A stretch of DNA of 42,853 nucleotides from Planobispora longispora (GTDB lineage Bacteria > Actinomycetota > Actinomycetes > Streptosporangiales > Streptosporangiaceae), in NCBI RefSeq assembly GCF_016863135.1, contig NZ_BOOH01000059.1, positions 1-42,853 on the forward strand. Direction: 5' to 3'. The notes under the pieces were generated by a model, which worked only from the letters and a program-made list of their open reading frames with translations, made no database searches and was not told where the DNA came from. The translations under genes and the position numbers were made by a program. The first letter of the stretch is position 1. Each line of letters opens with the position of its first letter. Below, in pieces: positions 30,669 through 40,307 of this stretch.

Positions 30669-32054
30669 ATGCCGAGGGCAGTGAGCGGTCAGGGAACCGG
30701 GTGGTCCGGGACGGCCTCCCCCGGGGAGTGCCGGGGGGGAGCCGAGGGCGGGGCCGCCACGGGATCGGGGGCCGCGGAGTCCGGGGCCGGGAGCGGGGGA
30801 GCGGGCACCGGAGGATCCCCCGCGCCGGGCGCCCGGCTCGGGACGGGGCAGGGGACGGCGCTGCTGCTGGGAGGGGTGCTCGGACCCGGCGTCCTCGCCC
30901 TGCCGCACCTGGCCGCGGCCGCCGCCGGACCGGCCTCGATCGTGGCGTGGGCCGCGCTGCTGGCGCTCAGCGTGCCGGTCGGGCTGACCTTCGCCGCGAT
31001 GGGCGGGCGCTTCCCCGACGGCGGCGGGGCGGCGACGTTCGCCGCGCGGGCCTTCGGCCCCCGGACGGCGGCGGTGACCGGCTGGTGGTTCTACTTCGCC
31101 ATCCCGGTCGGGGTGCCGGCCGGAGCCATGATCGGAGCCGGGTACGTCGCCTCCGCCCTGGGGCTGGGCGGCACCGGGGCGGTGGCGCTCACCTGCGGGC
31201 TGCTGGCCGCGGCGTTCGCCGCCAACCACGCCGGGCTGCGCTTCTCCGGAGGGGCGCAACTGCTCCTGGCCGCCCTGCTCGCCGCGCTCCTGGTCGCCGC
31301 CGTCGCGGCGGCCCTGCCCGCCGTACGGCCCGGCAACTTCACGCCGTTCGCCCCGCACGGCTGGGAAGGCGTCGCCCGGGCCGCCGGGGTGCTGTTCTTC
31401 GCCTTCGTCGGCTGGGAGGCGGCCAGCCACCTGTCGGCCGAGTTCGCCGACCCCCGCCGTCACCTGGTCCGCGCCACGGTCCTCACCCTGGCGGTCGTCG
31501 GCGTGCTCTACCTGGGGCTGGCCGTGGCCACCGTCGGCGTGCTCGGTCCCCGGGCGGCCACCTCGCCGGTCCCGCTGGCGCTGCTCCTCCAGGAGGGCGC
31601 GGGGAGCCTGGCCGGGCCGGTCACCGCCGGGGCGGCGGTGCTGCTGAGCTTCGGCGCGATCAACACCTACATCGCCGGGGGCGCCCGGCTCGGCGCCGCG
31701 CTGGCGCGCGACGGGGCCCTGCCCGCCCCCCTGGCCCGGGGCGCGGCCCCCGGCCAGGTGCCGCACCGCAGCCTCGCCCTGCTGGCCGTGCTCTCCGGCG
31801 CCCTGACCGTTGCGGCGGTGACCTCCGGGATCGGGCTGGACCCGCTCATGCGGGCCACCTCGGCCTGCCTGGCGGCGGTCACCGCGGTGGGCGTCGCCGC
31901 GGCGGCCCGGCTGCTGTCCGGGACCGGACGCCGGATCGCCGTCGTGGCCACGGCCTTCACCGCGGTGCTGCTCGCCGCCTGCGGGCCGTACCTGCTGGTG
32001 CCCGCCGGGCTGGCGGCGGGCGGCATGCTGATCTCCCGCGGGGGACGGAGGTGA
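30669..32054 (+). CDS. APC-family amino acid permease
   Basis: A 461-residue transporter. Residues 1-57 are a Gly/Ser/Ala-rich, hydrophilic, probably disordered extension; the membrane part follows from GQGTALLLGGVLGPGVLALPHLAAAAAGP, the unwound first TM helix of APC proteins (GxGxLxLP), with about 11-12 TM segments and YIAGGARLGAALARDGALP. It is closest to the YjeH-like (methionine/branched-chain amino acid) group, which includes exporters. The divergent Lrp regulator supports an amino-acid role. The N-terminal start is less certain; no SD precedes 30669 clearly. Confidence 0.88.
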   Translation: MPRAVSGQGTGWSGTASPGECRGGAEGGAATGSGAAESGAGSGGAGTGGSPAPGARLGTGQGTALLLGGVLGPGVLALPHLAAAAAGPASIVAWAALLALSVPVGLTFAAMGGRFPDGGGAATFAARAFGPRTAAVTGWWFYFAIPVGVPAGAMIGAGYVASALGLGGTGAVALTCGLLAAAFAANHAGLRFSGGAQLLLAALLAALLVAAVAAALPAVRPGNFTPFAPHGWEGVARAAGVLFFAFVGWEAASHLSAEFADPRRHLVRATVLTLAVVGVLYLGLAVATVGVLGPRAATSPVPLALLLQEGAGSLAGPVTAGAAVLLSFGAINTYIAGGARLGAALARDGALPAPLARGAAPGQVPHRSLALLAVLSGALTVAAVTSGIGLDPLMRATSACLAAVTAVGVAAAARLLSGTGRRIAVVATAFTAVLLAACGPYLLVPAGLAAGGMLISRGGRR

Positions 32055-32066
32055 CCGGCGGGAACG

Positions 32067-32483
32067 TCAGAAGAGTTTGCGCAGGGCCGCCAGGCCGGGC
32101 TCGAAGATGCCGCGAGTGAAGATCTTGGTCATCCTCGCCTCGTCGTCGGTCTCGAAGGCGGCCGACCACTCGACGAAGGACTGCCCGCTGTCGGTGACCG
32201 GCGCGACCCGGTAGGTGGCCCGGTAGTTGCGGACCGGCAGCGGGCACTCGAGGATCTCGTAGGTCGCCGTCCGGGAGGAGTCGTCGAGGACGAGCAGCCG
32301 TTCCCGGAACAGGCCGCCGGCGCCCTCGACGCGGCGGATCGCGCCGGGCTCGGCGGTCCCGCCCCCCTCGATCTCGCAGCTGGTGAGGCCGGGCAGCCAC
32401 TCCGCGAGGTTGCCGAAGTCCCGCAGGTAGTCCCAGACCTCGTCGGCCGGTGCGTTGATCACGGTGCTGGCGTAGGCGGACAT
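32067..32483 (-). CDS. SRPBCC (START-fold) family protein
   Basis: A 138-residue SRPBCC/polyketide-cyclase-type protein: INAPADEVWDYLRDFGNLAEWLPGL at the start, GAIRRVEGAGGLFRERLLVLD, YEILECPLPVRNYRATYRVAPV and SFVEWSAAFETD, ending in the long C-terminal helix. It forms a hydrophobic ligand-binding grip; function is unknown and may be lipid binding. ATG 32483 is chosen since GAAGGAG lies about six bases upstream. It follows the acyl-CoA dehydrogenase by 68 bp on the same strand, so a shared transcript is likely. Confidence 0.88.
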   Translation of the reverse strand: MSAYASTVINAPADEVWDYLRDFGNLAEWLPGLTSCEIEGGGTAEPGAIRRVEGAGGLFRERLLVLDDSSRTATYEILECPLPVRNYRATYRVAPVTDSGQSFVEWSAAFETDDEARMTKIFTRGIFEPGLAALRKLF

Positions 32484-32551
32484 GGACGCTCCTTCGCATT
32501 CGCTTCCGGACCAGCCCATGGTCCGCCCGCCGGGTCCGCGACGCAATCGGC

Positions 32552-33748
32552 TCAGAAGCTCCGGGGCAGCCCGAGCACCTGGGTGGCGAGATAGTTGAGC
32601 AGCAGTTCCTCGGTGACCGGGGCGACCTTGCCGATGCGGGCGTCGGCCAGCAGGCGGGCGACCGGATACTCCAGCGAGTAGGCCATGCCGCCGTGGGTCT
32701 GGAAGGCGTGGTCGGCCGCCTCCCAGGCCGCCTGGGAGGCGGTCAGCTTGGCGATGTTGGCCTCGGTGCCGCACGGCCGCTGGTTGTCGAAGAGCCAGGC
32801 GGCCTTGTAGAGCATCAGCCTGGCCAGCTCGATCTTGGCCTTGACCTGGGCGAGGGGGAAGGCGATGGCCTGGTTGGCGCCGATCGGGCGGCCGAAGACC
32901 TCGCGCTCCTTGGCGTACTGCACGGCCACCTTCAGCGCCACCTCGGCGCCGCCGAGGGCGGAGGCGGCCAGCAGGATGCGCTCGGGGTTGAGGATGTCCC
33001 ACAGCACCGCGGCGCCCCCGTCGACCTCGCCGACGACGTTGGCGGCCGGCACGCGCAGGTCGTCGATGAAGACCATGTTCGACGGGGTGGTGTTGGCGCC
33101 CATCTTGGGGATCGGCTGGAAGGAGAGCCGGCCGGCGGCCACCGCCTCGGGCACGTTCACCAGGAAGACGGTCATGCCGTGGGTGCGGGGCTTGGCCTCG
33201 GCGGCCGGGACGGTGCGGGTGACCAGGAGCATCCAGGTGGCGCGCTGCACGCCGGTGATCCAGATCTTCTGGCCCTTGACGACGTACTCGTCGCCGTCGC
33301 GCCGGGCGGAGGTGGAGATGCCCAGCGCGTTGGAGCCGGCGTCCGGCTCGGTCAGGGCGAAGCAGGTCTCGACCTCGCCGGTGGCGAGCTTGGGCAGCAG
33401 CTCCGCGCGCTGGCGGTCGCTCCCGTGCCGGGCCAGGGTCATCGCGCCGAAACCGGGGGTGAGGACGTAGGTGAACGCCGATCCTCCGGCGGAGCCGGAG
33501 GCGGAGAGGGTCTCGGTGGCCACGGCCAGTTCGAGCAGCCCCTGCCCGCCGCCGCCGTACTCCTCGGGGACGGCCAGGCCCAGCCAGCCCCCCTTGGCCA
33601 GCTCCGCCCACACCTCTTCCGGCCAGCGCTTGTCGGTCTCGCAACGCTGCCAGTAGTCCAGGTCGTAGCGTGAACAGATATCAGCTATGCCGCGCTGGAC
33701 GGCGAGGGCGCTCTCCGGAAGCGTGAAGTCCACCGTGATCAACTCCAT
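32552..33748 (-). CDS. Acyl-CoA dehydrogenase
   Basis: A 398-residue acyl-CoA dehydrogenase of standard length. FAD/substrate motifs are CFALTEPDAGSNALG, VVKGQKIWITGVQRATW, FGRPIGANQAIAFPLAQVKAKIELARLML, and the C-terminus has THGGMAYSLEYPVARLLADARIGKVAPVTEELLLNYLA. The variant VTEELLLNYLA end replaces the usual YEGTSEIQ segment, with a Glu still present. It probably oxidises a branched or short acyl-CoA. First gene of a leftward unit with the SRPBCC protein. Upstream lies a TTGCG-TG-CGCAA palindrome and a -10 TATTAT. Confidence 0.9.
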   Translation of the reverse strand: MELITVDFTLPESALAVQRGIADICSRYDLDYWQRCETDKRWPEEVWAELAKGGWLGLAVPEEYGGGGQGLLELAVATETLSASGSAGGSAFTYVLTPGFGAMTLARHGSDRQRAELLPKLATGEVETCFALTEPDAGSNALGISTSARRDGDEYVVKGQKIWITGVQRATWMLLVTRTVPAAEAKPRTHGMTVFLVNVPEAVAAGRLSFQPIPKMGANTTPSNMVFIDDLRVPAANVVGEVDGGAAVLWDILNPERILLAASALGGAEVALKVAVQYAKEREVFGRPIGANQAIAFPLAQVKAKIELARLMLYKAAWLFDNQRPCGTEANIAKLTASQAAWEAADHAFQTHGGMAYSLEYPVARLLADARIGKVAPVTEELLLNYLATQVLGLPRSF

Positions 33749-33753
33749 TCTCG

Positions 33754-33765
33754 TTGCGTGCGCAA
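33754..33765. promoter_or_regulatory. TTGCG-TG-CGCAA operator at the acyl-CoA dehydrogenase promoter
   Basis: A perfect 5-2-5 palindrome lies six bases upstream of the start codon and overlaps the expected transcription start downstream of a -10 TATTAT (leftward). Operators of this form are common for TetR-type fatty-acid and catabolic repressors. No regulator gene is adjacent. Confidence 0.5.
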
Positions 33766-33856
33766 TAATAGAATGAAGTTCGGTCGCGGGGCGAGGGTTC
33801 GGGCGGGGTTTCCGCCGGGCTCCGCCCGTCCCTCCCGGGGATCCCGCCCGGCGGGC

Positions 33857-34447
33857 CTACGGGCGGGGCCGGCGCGCGTGGTAGACGAAGGCCGGGGGAA
33901 GGTTGCCCCACACCGTGCGGCCCGTGACGACCTCCTCGAAGGTGTCGCGCATGCGCTGCCGGAAGCGCCGCGCCGGGGGGAACGGCTTGGCGAAGCTGTA
34001 GGCGAAGGTGGTGAACGCGGCGTTCGGGCCCAGGACCGCGGTCACCGCGTCCAGCAGGGAGGTCTGCGTCTCGCCGGAGAAAGCGGCCCAGGGGAGCCCG
34101 CTCACGATCACGTCGGCCCGGTCGAGGCCGCGCTCCCAGAGCAGCTGCGGCAGTTTCACCGCGTCGGCGACCGTGACGTCCACCCGCGGGTGGCGGGCGG
34201 ACAGGAAGTCCGCCAGCTTCGGGTTGATCTCGACCGCGAGATGGCGCCCCCGCCCGCGCAGGCGCCGCTGGATCTCGGCGGTGAACGCTCCCGTGCCGGG
34301 ACCGAGCTCCACGATCACGGGCTCGCCCCGCTGGGGGATCGGAGCGGTCACCATCTCGGCGAGCTTGCGCGAGCTCGGCGCCACCGCCCCGATGGTCCCG
34401 GGGGCGCGCATCCATTGCCCCAGGAAGAGCGTGGTGTCGTTGGTCAT
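33857..34447 (-). CDS. Class I methyltransferase, phospholipid N-methyltransferase-like
   Basis: A 196-residue SAM-dependent methyltransferase. The N-terminus LFLGQWMRAPGTIGAVAPSSRKLAEMV and motif I VIVELGPGTGAFT followed by LAVEINPKLADFL match the PmtA/KsgA-like family. Later motifs are DVIVSGLPWAAFS and FTTFAYSFAKPFPPARRFRQRM. Phosphatidylethanolamine N-methylation is the family's best-known activity, but a role in rRNA or lipid methylation is not settled by sequence. A -10-like TAACCT lies seven bases before its ATG. It is divergent from the two-component system. Confidence 0.85.
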   Translation of the reverse strand: MTNDTTLFLGQWMRAPGTIGAVAPSSRKLAEMVTAPIPQRGEPVIVELGPGTGAFTAEIQRRLRGRGRHLAVEINPKLADFLSARHPRVDVTVADAVKLPQLLWERGLDRADVIVSGLPWAAFSGETQTSLLDAVTAVLGPNAAFTTFAYSFAKPFPPARRFRQRMRDTFEEVVTGRTVWGNLPPAFVYHARRPRP

Positions 34448-34564
34448 GGAGTGAAGGTTAAGGTCTCTTTTCCTGGTTATGACCCAGCCGTATGGCCGAT
34501 CTTCCGGCCACTAGGAGGAGGCCGACCCCTCCCGGGGAAGGAGGGAGGCCCACGCGAGCCGGGA

Positions 34565-34570
34565 TACCTT
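34565..34570 (+). promoter_or_regulatory. -10 hexamer of the histidine kinase gene
   Basis: TACCTT is six bases before ATG 34577, with no SD; a leaderless start is likely. Confidence 0.45.
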
Positions 34571-34576
34571 TCGCCT

Positions 34577-36490
34577 ATGAAGTCCCGCGATCCGGCGTCG
34601 GGCGCGCCGCCCGTGCCGCCTTCCGGTCAATTACGGTCCCCCCTGCCGCCCTCCGGCCGGGAGCGCCCGGAGGCACCGGCACGGTCCGACGACCGGAGCT
34701 CGGCGGGGACCGCGGACCGGGGGACGAGATCGCGTCCGGTGCCCGGGGGTTTCCTGGCGTTCGCCGGGATCGGCCTCGGCCTGGTCATCTCGGGGAAGAC
34801 CGGCGGGTCCGCGCCCTGGCCGCTCGTGCTGGGCCTGTCGCTGCTCGCCGGGATCCCGATGGGGTTCGTCCGGCACGCGCCCCTGGCGGTCTGCCTCTAC
34901 CAGTCGGGCCTGCTGCTCCTGTGCGACCGGTTCGGCAGCTTCGCCGCCGACACGGTGCAGACCCTGCTCCCGGTCGCCGTGGGAATCCTCGCCTACCGCG
35001 GCCCCTGGAGGTGGATCGTTCCCGGAGCGGTGCTGGCGGGGGCCGCCACCGCCGTCAACCTCGCCGACCCGGGGACCGCGTTCACGACCGGCTTCTGGTA
35101 CTTCCCGGTCGGGATGGTCGCCGTCCCCGTCATCGTCGGCCGCTACCTGCGCAACCCCATCGAGCCCGTGGGCGACGTCGGGCGCTGGCCCGCCCTCGAC
35201 CTGCTCCTGGCCGGCGGCGGGGTGGCCTTCATGGTCCTGGACACCTGGACGAAGTGGAACGACGGCCCGTGGCCCGTCTGGGCGGTGGGCTGGTTCGTGA
35301 TCGGCTGCGGGCTCACCGCCGGGCTGGTCCGCAGGCTGCCGGGCACGGCGTTCGCCCTGCAGGGCGTGCTGGTGCTCCTGGCCGGTCAGGACGCGGGCTT
35401 CGCCGCGAACTCGCTCCAGGGGCTCTTCCTGGTGACCCTCGGCGTGTTCGCCACGCGCGCCTCGTGGTCCTGGACCGCCGTCGCCTACCTCCTGGCCGTC
35501 GGGGTGACCGCGCTGAACATCGTCGGCGACAAGCTGTCGGAGGTGACCCCGACCCGGGTCGCCGCGCTGCTGGCCATGGTGGCCGCGCCGATCATCATCG
35601 GCCGCTACGTCGGCGTCCGCAAGGACGCGGCCGACCTGCAACTGGCCATGGCCGAGGAGGCCAGGCAGCTGTCCGCCGAGCGCGCCCGGGCCGACCTGCT
35701 GGCCGAGCGCGAGCGGATCGCCCGCGACGTCCACGACATCGTCGCCCACCACGTCGGCGCCATGGTGCTGCGGGCCGGCGCCGCCCAGTACGCCGCGCCG
35801 TCGGGACCGGTCGCCGAGGCGCTCTCCGACATCCGCACGACCGGGCACCAGGTCCTGGAGGACCTGCGCGGCCTGCTCTACGTGCTCCGCGACCCGGAAC
35901 TGGCCCACCTGCCCGTCGCCGCCCCCGAGGCGGTGGTCCGCGACGCGGTGGAACGGATGAACGCCGCCGGTCTCGACGTCGAGCTCCGCGCCGCCCCCGA
36001 GGCCGAGCTCGTCCCCCTGGTGACCCGCGCCTCGGCCGCCAGGATCGTCCAGGAGGGCCTGACCAACGTGCTCAAGCACTCAGGGCCGGGCACCCCCGCG
36101 GTGGTGGAGCTGAGGGTGACCGGGGACGCGCTCGAGGTGGACGTGTCCAGCGGCCCGCCGCCCGGCGACGCGTCCGGTTCGGGCACCCCGTCCCCGGCCG
36201 GGCCCCGCGACGCGCTGCCCTCCTCGGGACAGGGCATCGCGGGCATGCGCGAGCGCGCCCGGGCGCTGGGCGGGGACCTGTCCGCCGGTCCCGACGGGGC
36301 CGGCGGCTGGCGGCTGGCCGCGACGCTCCCGCTGGAGCGCGCCGGCCAGTCGTGCGGCATGACGCTGCAGCGCAGGATCCTGCCCCGGCGGCGGGAGGAA
36401 GAGAAGGGGGACAAGGGGGACATGAGAGGAGACGTCGTGAGGACGTGCGACCAGCCGGGGACCGAGCGGCCGGTGGAGGGGCTCCGGTGA
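34577..36490 (+). CDS. NarL-type sensor histidine kinase
   Basis: A 637-residue kinase. After about 55 Pro/Ser-rich residues come about ten TM segments (57-345). The DHp (HisKA_3) helix has the phospho-acceptor His386 in RIARDVHDIVAHHVG. The GHKL ATPase domain follows with RIVQEGLTNVLKHS (N box) and GQGIAGMRERARALGG (G box). It ends with an unusual basic/acidic tail of about 50 residues (RRILPRRREEEKGDKGDM) after the expected C-terminus. Its stop overlaps the response-regulator GTG by four bases (GTGA). Signal unknown; the many TM segments suggest a membrane-linked signal such as lipid, peptide or cell-wall stress. Confidence 0.9.
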   Translation: MKSRDPASGAPPVPPSGQLRSPLPPSGRERPEAPARSDDRSSAGTADRGTRSRPVPGGFLAFAGIGLGLVISGKTGGSAPWPLVLGLSLLAGIPMGFVRHAPLAVCLYQSGLLLLCDRFGSFAADTVQTLLPVAVGILAYRGPWRWIVPGAVLAGAATAVNLADPGTAFTTGFWYFPVGMVAVPVIVGRYLRNPIEPVGDVGRWPALDLLLAGGGVAFMVLDTWTKWNDGPWPVWAVGWFVIGCGLTAGLVRRLPGTAFALQGVLVLLAGQDAGFAANSLQGLFLVTLGVFATRASWSWTAVAYLLAVGVTALNIVGDKLSEVTPTRVAALLAMVAAPIIIGRYVGVRKDAADLQLAMAEEARQLSAERARADLLAERERIARDVHDIVAHHVGAMVLRAGAAQYAAPSGPVAEALSDIRTTGHQVLEDLRGLLYVLRDPELAHLPVAAPEAVVRDAVERMNAAGLDVELRAAPEAELVPLVTRASAARIVQEGLTNVLKHSGPGTPAVVELRVTGDALEVDVSSGPPPGDASGSGTPSPAGPRDALPSSGQGIAGMRERARALGGDLSAGPDGAGGWRLAATLPLERAGQSCGMTLQRRILPRRREEEKGDKGDMRGDVVRTCDQPGTERPVEGLR

Positions 36491-37188
36491 TCCGGGTCGT
36501 CATCGCCGACGACCAGGCCCTGGTCCGCGCGGGCGTGCGGATGCTGCTGGAGGCCGCCGGGGAGATGGAGGTGTGCGGCGAGGCGGTCGACGGGTCGCAG
36601 GCCCTGCAGCTGGCGGAACGGCTCCGTCCCGACGTGCTGCTGATGGACCTGCGCATGCCCGTGATGGACGGGCTGGAGGCGTCCCGGCGGATCCTCGGCG
36701 CCTGGCCCGCCGCGCGGATCGTGATCCTCACCACCTTCGCCGAGGACGAGAACGTCTACGCCGCCCTGCGCGCCGGGGCGATCGGCTTCCTGGTCAAGGA
36801 CGACGAACCGGAGCGGATGGTCGACGCCGTGCGCCGGGCCGCGTCCGGGGAGCCGCTGCTCGCCCCCTCGGTGCTGCGCCGCGTGGTGGAGCGGGCCCTG
36901 GCGGCGGAGGAGCAGGAGACCCCGCGCGTCCCGGCCCGGCTCACCGAGCGGGAGCTGGAGGTGCTGGCCCTGGTCGGGACGGGGCTGTCCAACGCCGAGA
37001 TCGCCGACGCCCTGCACGTCGGCGTGACCACCGTCAAGACCCACGTCTCCACCGCCATGGACAAGCTGGGACTGCGAAACCGAATCCAGGCGGCGGTGGT
37101 CGCCCACCGGATCGGGCTGGTCGACGCGGGGTTCCGGCCGGTGCGGAATCCCCCGAGGGGCGGACCGGCGGGTCAGCCCGCAGGCTGA
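36487..37188 (+). CDS. NarL/FixJ-type response regulator
   Basis: A 233-residue response regulator. The receiver domain has the acidic pair Asp8/Asp9, phospho-acceptor Asp54 (LLMDLRMPVMDG), Thr in ILTTFAED and Lys in FLVKDDEPE. The LuxR-type HTH (LTERELEVLALVGTGLSNAE, TTVKTHVSTAMDKLGLRNR) follows. GTG start overlaps the kinase stop, with GGAGGGG as SD. The kinase is its cognate partner. Targets unknown; the downstream small membrane gene may be one. Confidence 0.95.
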   Translation: MIRVVIADDQALVRAGVRMLLEAAGEMEVCGEAVDGSQALQLAERLRPDVLLMDLRMPVMDGLEASRRILGAWPAARIVILTTFAEDENVYAALRAGAIGFLVKDDEPERMVDAVRRAASGEPLLAPSVLRRVVERALAAEEQETPRVPARLTERELEVLALVGTGLSNAEIADALHVGVTTVKTHVSTAMDKLGLRNRIQAAVVAHRIGLVDAGFRPVRNPPRGGPAGQPAG

Positions 37189-37256
37189 CGACGCGGCGGG
37201 CCGCCGGCGGACACGATGTGTGCTCCCAACGCTCACCGCAAGGAAGGACACGTCCC

Positions 37257-37685
37257 ATGCAGGAGGTCGTCACCGCAGGTTCCGCAGGTTCCGCCGGACA
37301 GGGCCGCCCCGTCTCCACCGGGCTCCTGTACGGCCTGCGCATCCTGGTCGTCGCCCAGGCGGCCGGGCTGATCGTCGCGGCCTCGTTCGCCGGCCAGGCC
37401 GTCAACGGCGATCAGTCCCTGTCCGACACCCACGTGTGGGCGGGCATGGTGGTGCACCTGATCGCCCTGCTGCAGATCGTGGCCGCCGTGCTCGTCTGGC
37501 GGCCGGGCCGCGGCGCGGGCTGGCCCGCGCTCGCCAGCCTGGGCCTGTTCCTGATCGGCATGGGCCAGCACTTCAGCTGGGAGATGCTGGGCACCCACGT
37601 GCCCAGCGGCCTGACCCTGTTCGGGCTCACCGTGGCCGTGCTCATCTGGGCCTGGTCGCCCCGCGCCGCCGTGCGCCGCTCCTGA
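37257..37685 (+). CDS. Small four-TM membrane protein
   Basis: A 142-residue protein with about four TM segments (residues 24-45, 60-82, 88-108, 116-135) and a Gly/Ser-rich N-terminus. It resembles DUF6220-like actinobacterial membrane proteins, with conserved HVWAGMVVHLIALLQIV and GQHFSWEMLGTHVPSG; I do not recognise a function. ATG 37257 has SD AAGGAAGG. It is 68 bp after the response regulator and probably belongs to that transcript. Confidence 0.7.
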   Translation: MQEVVTAGSAGSAGQGRPVSTGLLYGLRILVVAQAAGLIVAASFAGQAVNGDQSLSDTHVWAGMVVHLIALLQIVAAVLVWRPGRGAGWPALASLGLFLIGMGQHFSWEMLGTHVPSGLTLFGLTVAVLIWAWSPRAAVRRS

Positions 37686-37697
37686 GAGTCCCGGAGG

Positions 37698-37724
37698 CCG
37701 GGGCCCGCGGAAGGGACCCCGGCG
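37698..37724. terminator. Hairpin between convergent small membrane gene and thiC
   Basis: GCCGGGG (37698-37704) pairs with CCCCGGC (37718-37724) over a 13-base loop, in the 52-bp convergent gap. There is no T run. Confidence 0.5.
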
Positions 37725-37737
37725 CCCGGCGGCCGGG

Positions 37738-39624
<1,887 letters not shown>

Positions 39625-39641
39625 TCACCACCCCCCGAGCC

Positions 39642-39659
39642 GCGACGCGTTGGCGTCGC
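39642..39659. promoter_or_regulatory. Inverted repeat upstream of the phosphatidyltransferase gene
   Basis: GCGACGC-GTTG-GCGTCGC is a perfect 7-4-7 inverted repeat in the 117-bp gap between the divergent thiC riboswitch and the rightward operon. It overlaps a possible -35 TTGGCG (39650-39655) with TAGTGT (39671-39676) as -10, spacing 15, so promoter assignment is weak. Confidence 0.4.
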
Positions 39660-39706
39660 CATCAACGCAGTAGTGTCACTATCAGGTACGGGAGGGAGAC
39701 AAACGG

Positions 39707-40297
39707 GTGAATGTGGAAGTGCCGGGGGCCGAGGATCGGATCTGGACGGTTCCCAACGCGCTGAGCCTGGCCAGGCTTCTCGGCGTGCCGGCCTTCCTCT
39801 GGCTCGTGCTGGGCCCGAAGGCCGACGGCTGGGCGGTCGCGCTGCTGATGCTCGCCGGGTTCTCCGACTGGCTCGACGGCAAGCTCGCCAGGGCGTGGAA
39901 CCAGACCAGCAAGCTCGGCAGGCTGCTCGACCCGCTGGCCGACCGGCTCTACATCCTGGCCACCCTGCTCGGTCTGGCCCTGCGCGACATCATCCCCTGG
40001 TGGCTGGCACTGATCATCCCGCTCCGGGACGTGATGCTCCTCGGCATCCCGCCGATCCTGCGCCGCCTCGGGTACGGCCCGGCGCTCCCGGTGCACTTCA
40101 TGGGCAAGGCCGCCACGGCCAACCTGCTCTACTCCTTCCCCCTTCTCTTCCTGGCCCACCACGACGCGTGGTACGGCGACCCGGCCCGGATCGTCGGCTG
40201 GTCGCTGGCGATCTGGGGCGTCGGGCTGTACTGGTGGTCCGGGGTGCTGTATTGGGTACAGGTGCGGCAACTCCTTAAAGGAGCCAAAACGCCGTAA
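39707..40297 (+). CDS. CDP-alcohol phosphatidyltransferase, candidate cardiolipin synthase
   Basis: A 196-residue membrane protein with about five TM segments. The full catalytic motif D-x2-DG-x2-AR-x8-G-x3-D-x3-D is present (SDWLDGKLARAWNQTSKLG, then RLLDPLADR). It transfers a phosphatidyl group from CDP-diacylglycerol to an alcohol. In Streptomyces coelicolor a similar protein beside the same ManC-like gene is the eukaryote-type cardiolipin synthase (recalled, not checked), which suggests cardiolipin synthesis. GTG start with GGAGGGAG about nine bases upstream. Ten bases separate it from the nucleotidyltransferase gene, so they are an operon. Confidence 0.9.
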   Translation: MNVEVPGAEDRIWTVPNALSLARLLGVPAFLWLVLGPKADGWAVALLMLAGFSDWLDGKLARAWNQTSKLGRLLDPLADRLYILATLLGLALRDIIPWWLALIIPLRDVMLLGIPPILRRLGYGPALPVHFMGKAATANLLYSFPLLFLAHHDAWYGDPARIVGWSLAIWGVGLYWWSGVLYWVQVRQLLKGAKTP

Positions 40298-40307
40298 GAG
40301 GTGATTT

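Noticed and set aside
33758-34576. Upstream in-frame extension of the histidine kinase ORF (910 codons)
   Set aside because: The extension is antisense to the methyltransferase gene and has no domain; ATG 34577 has a -10 hexamer at leaderless distance.
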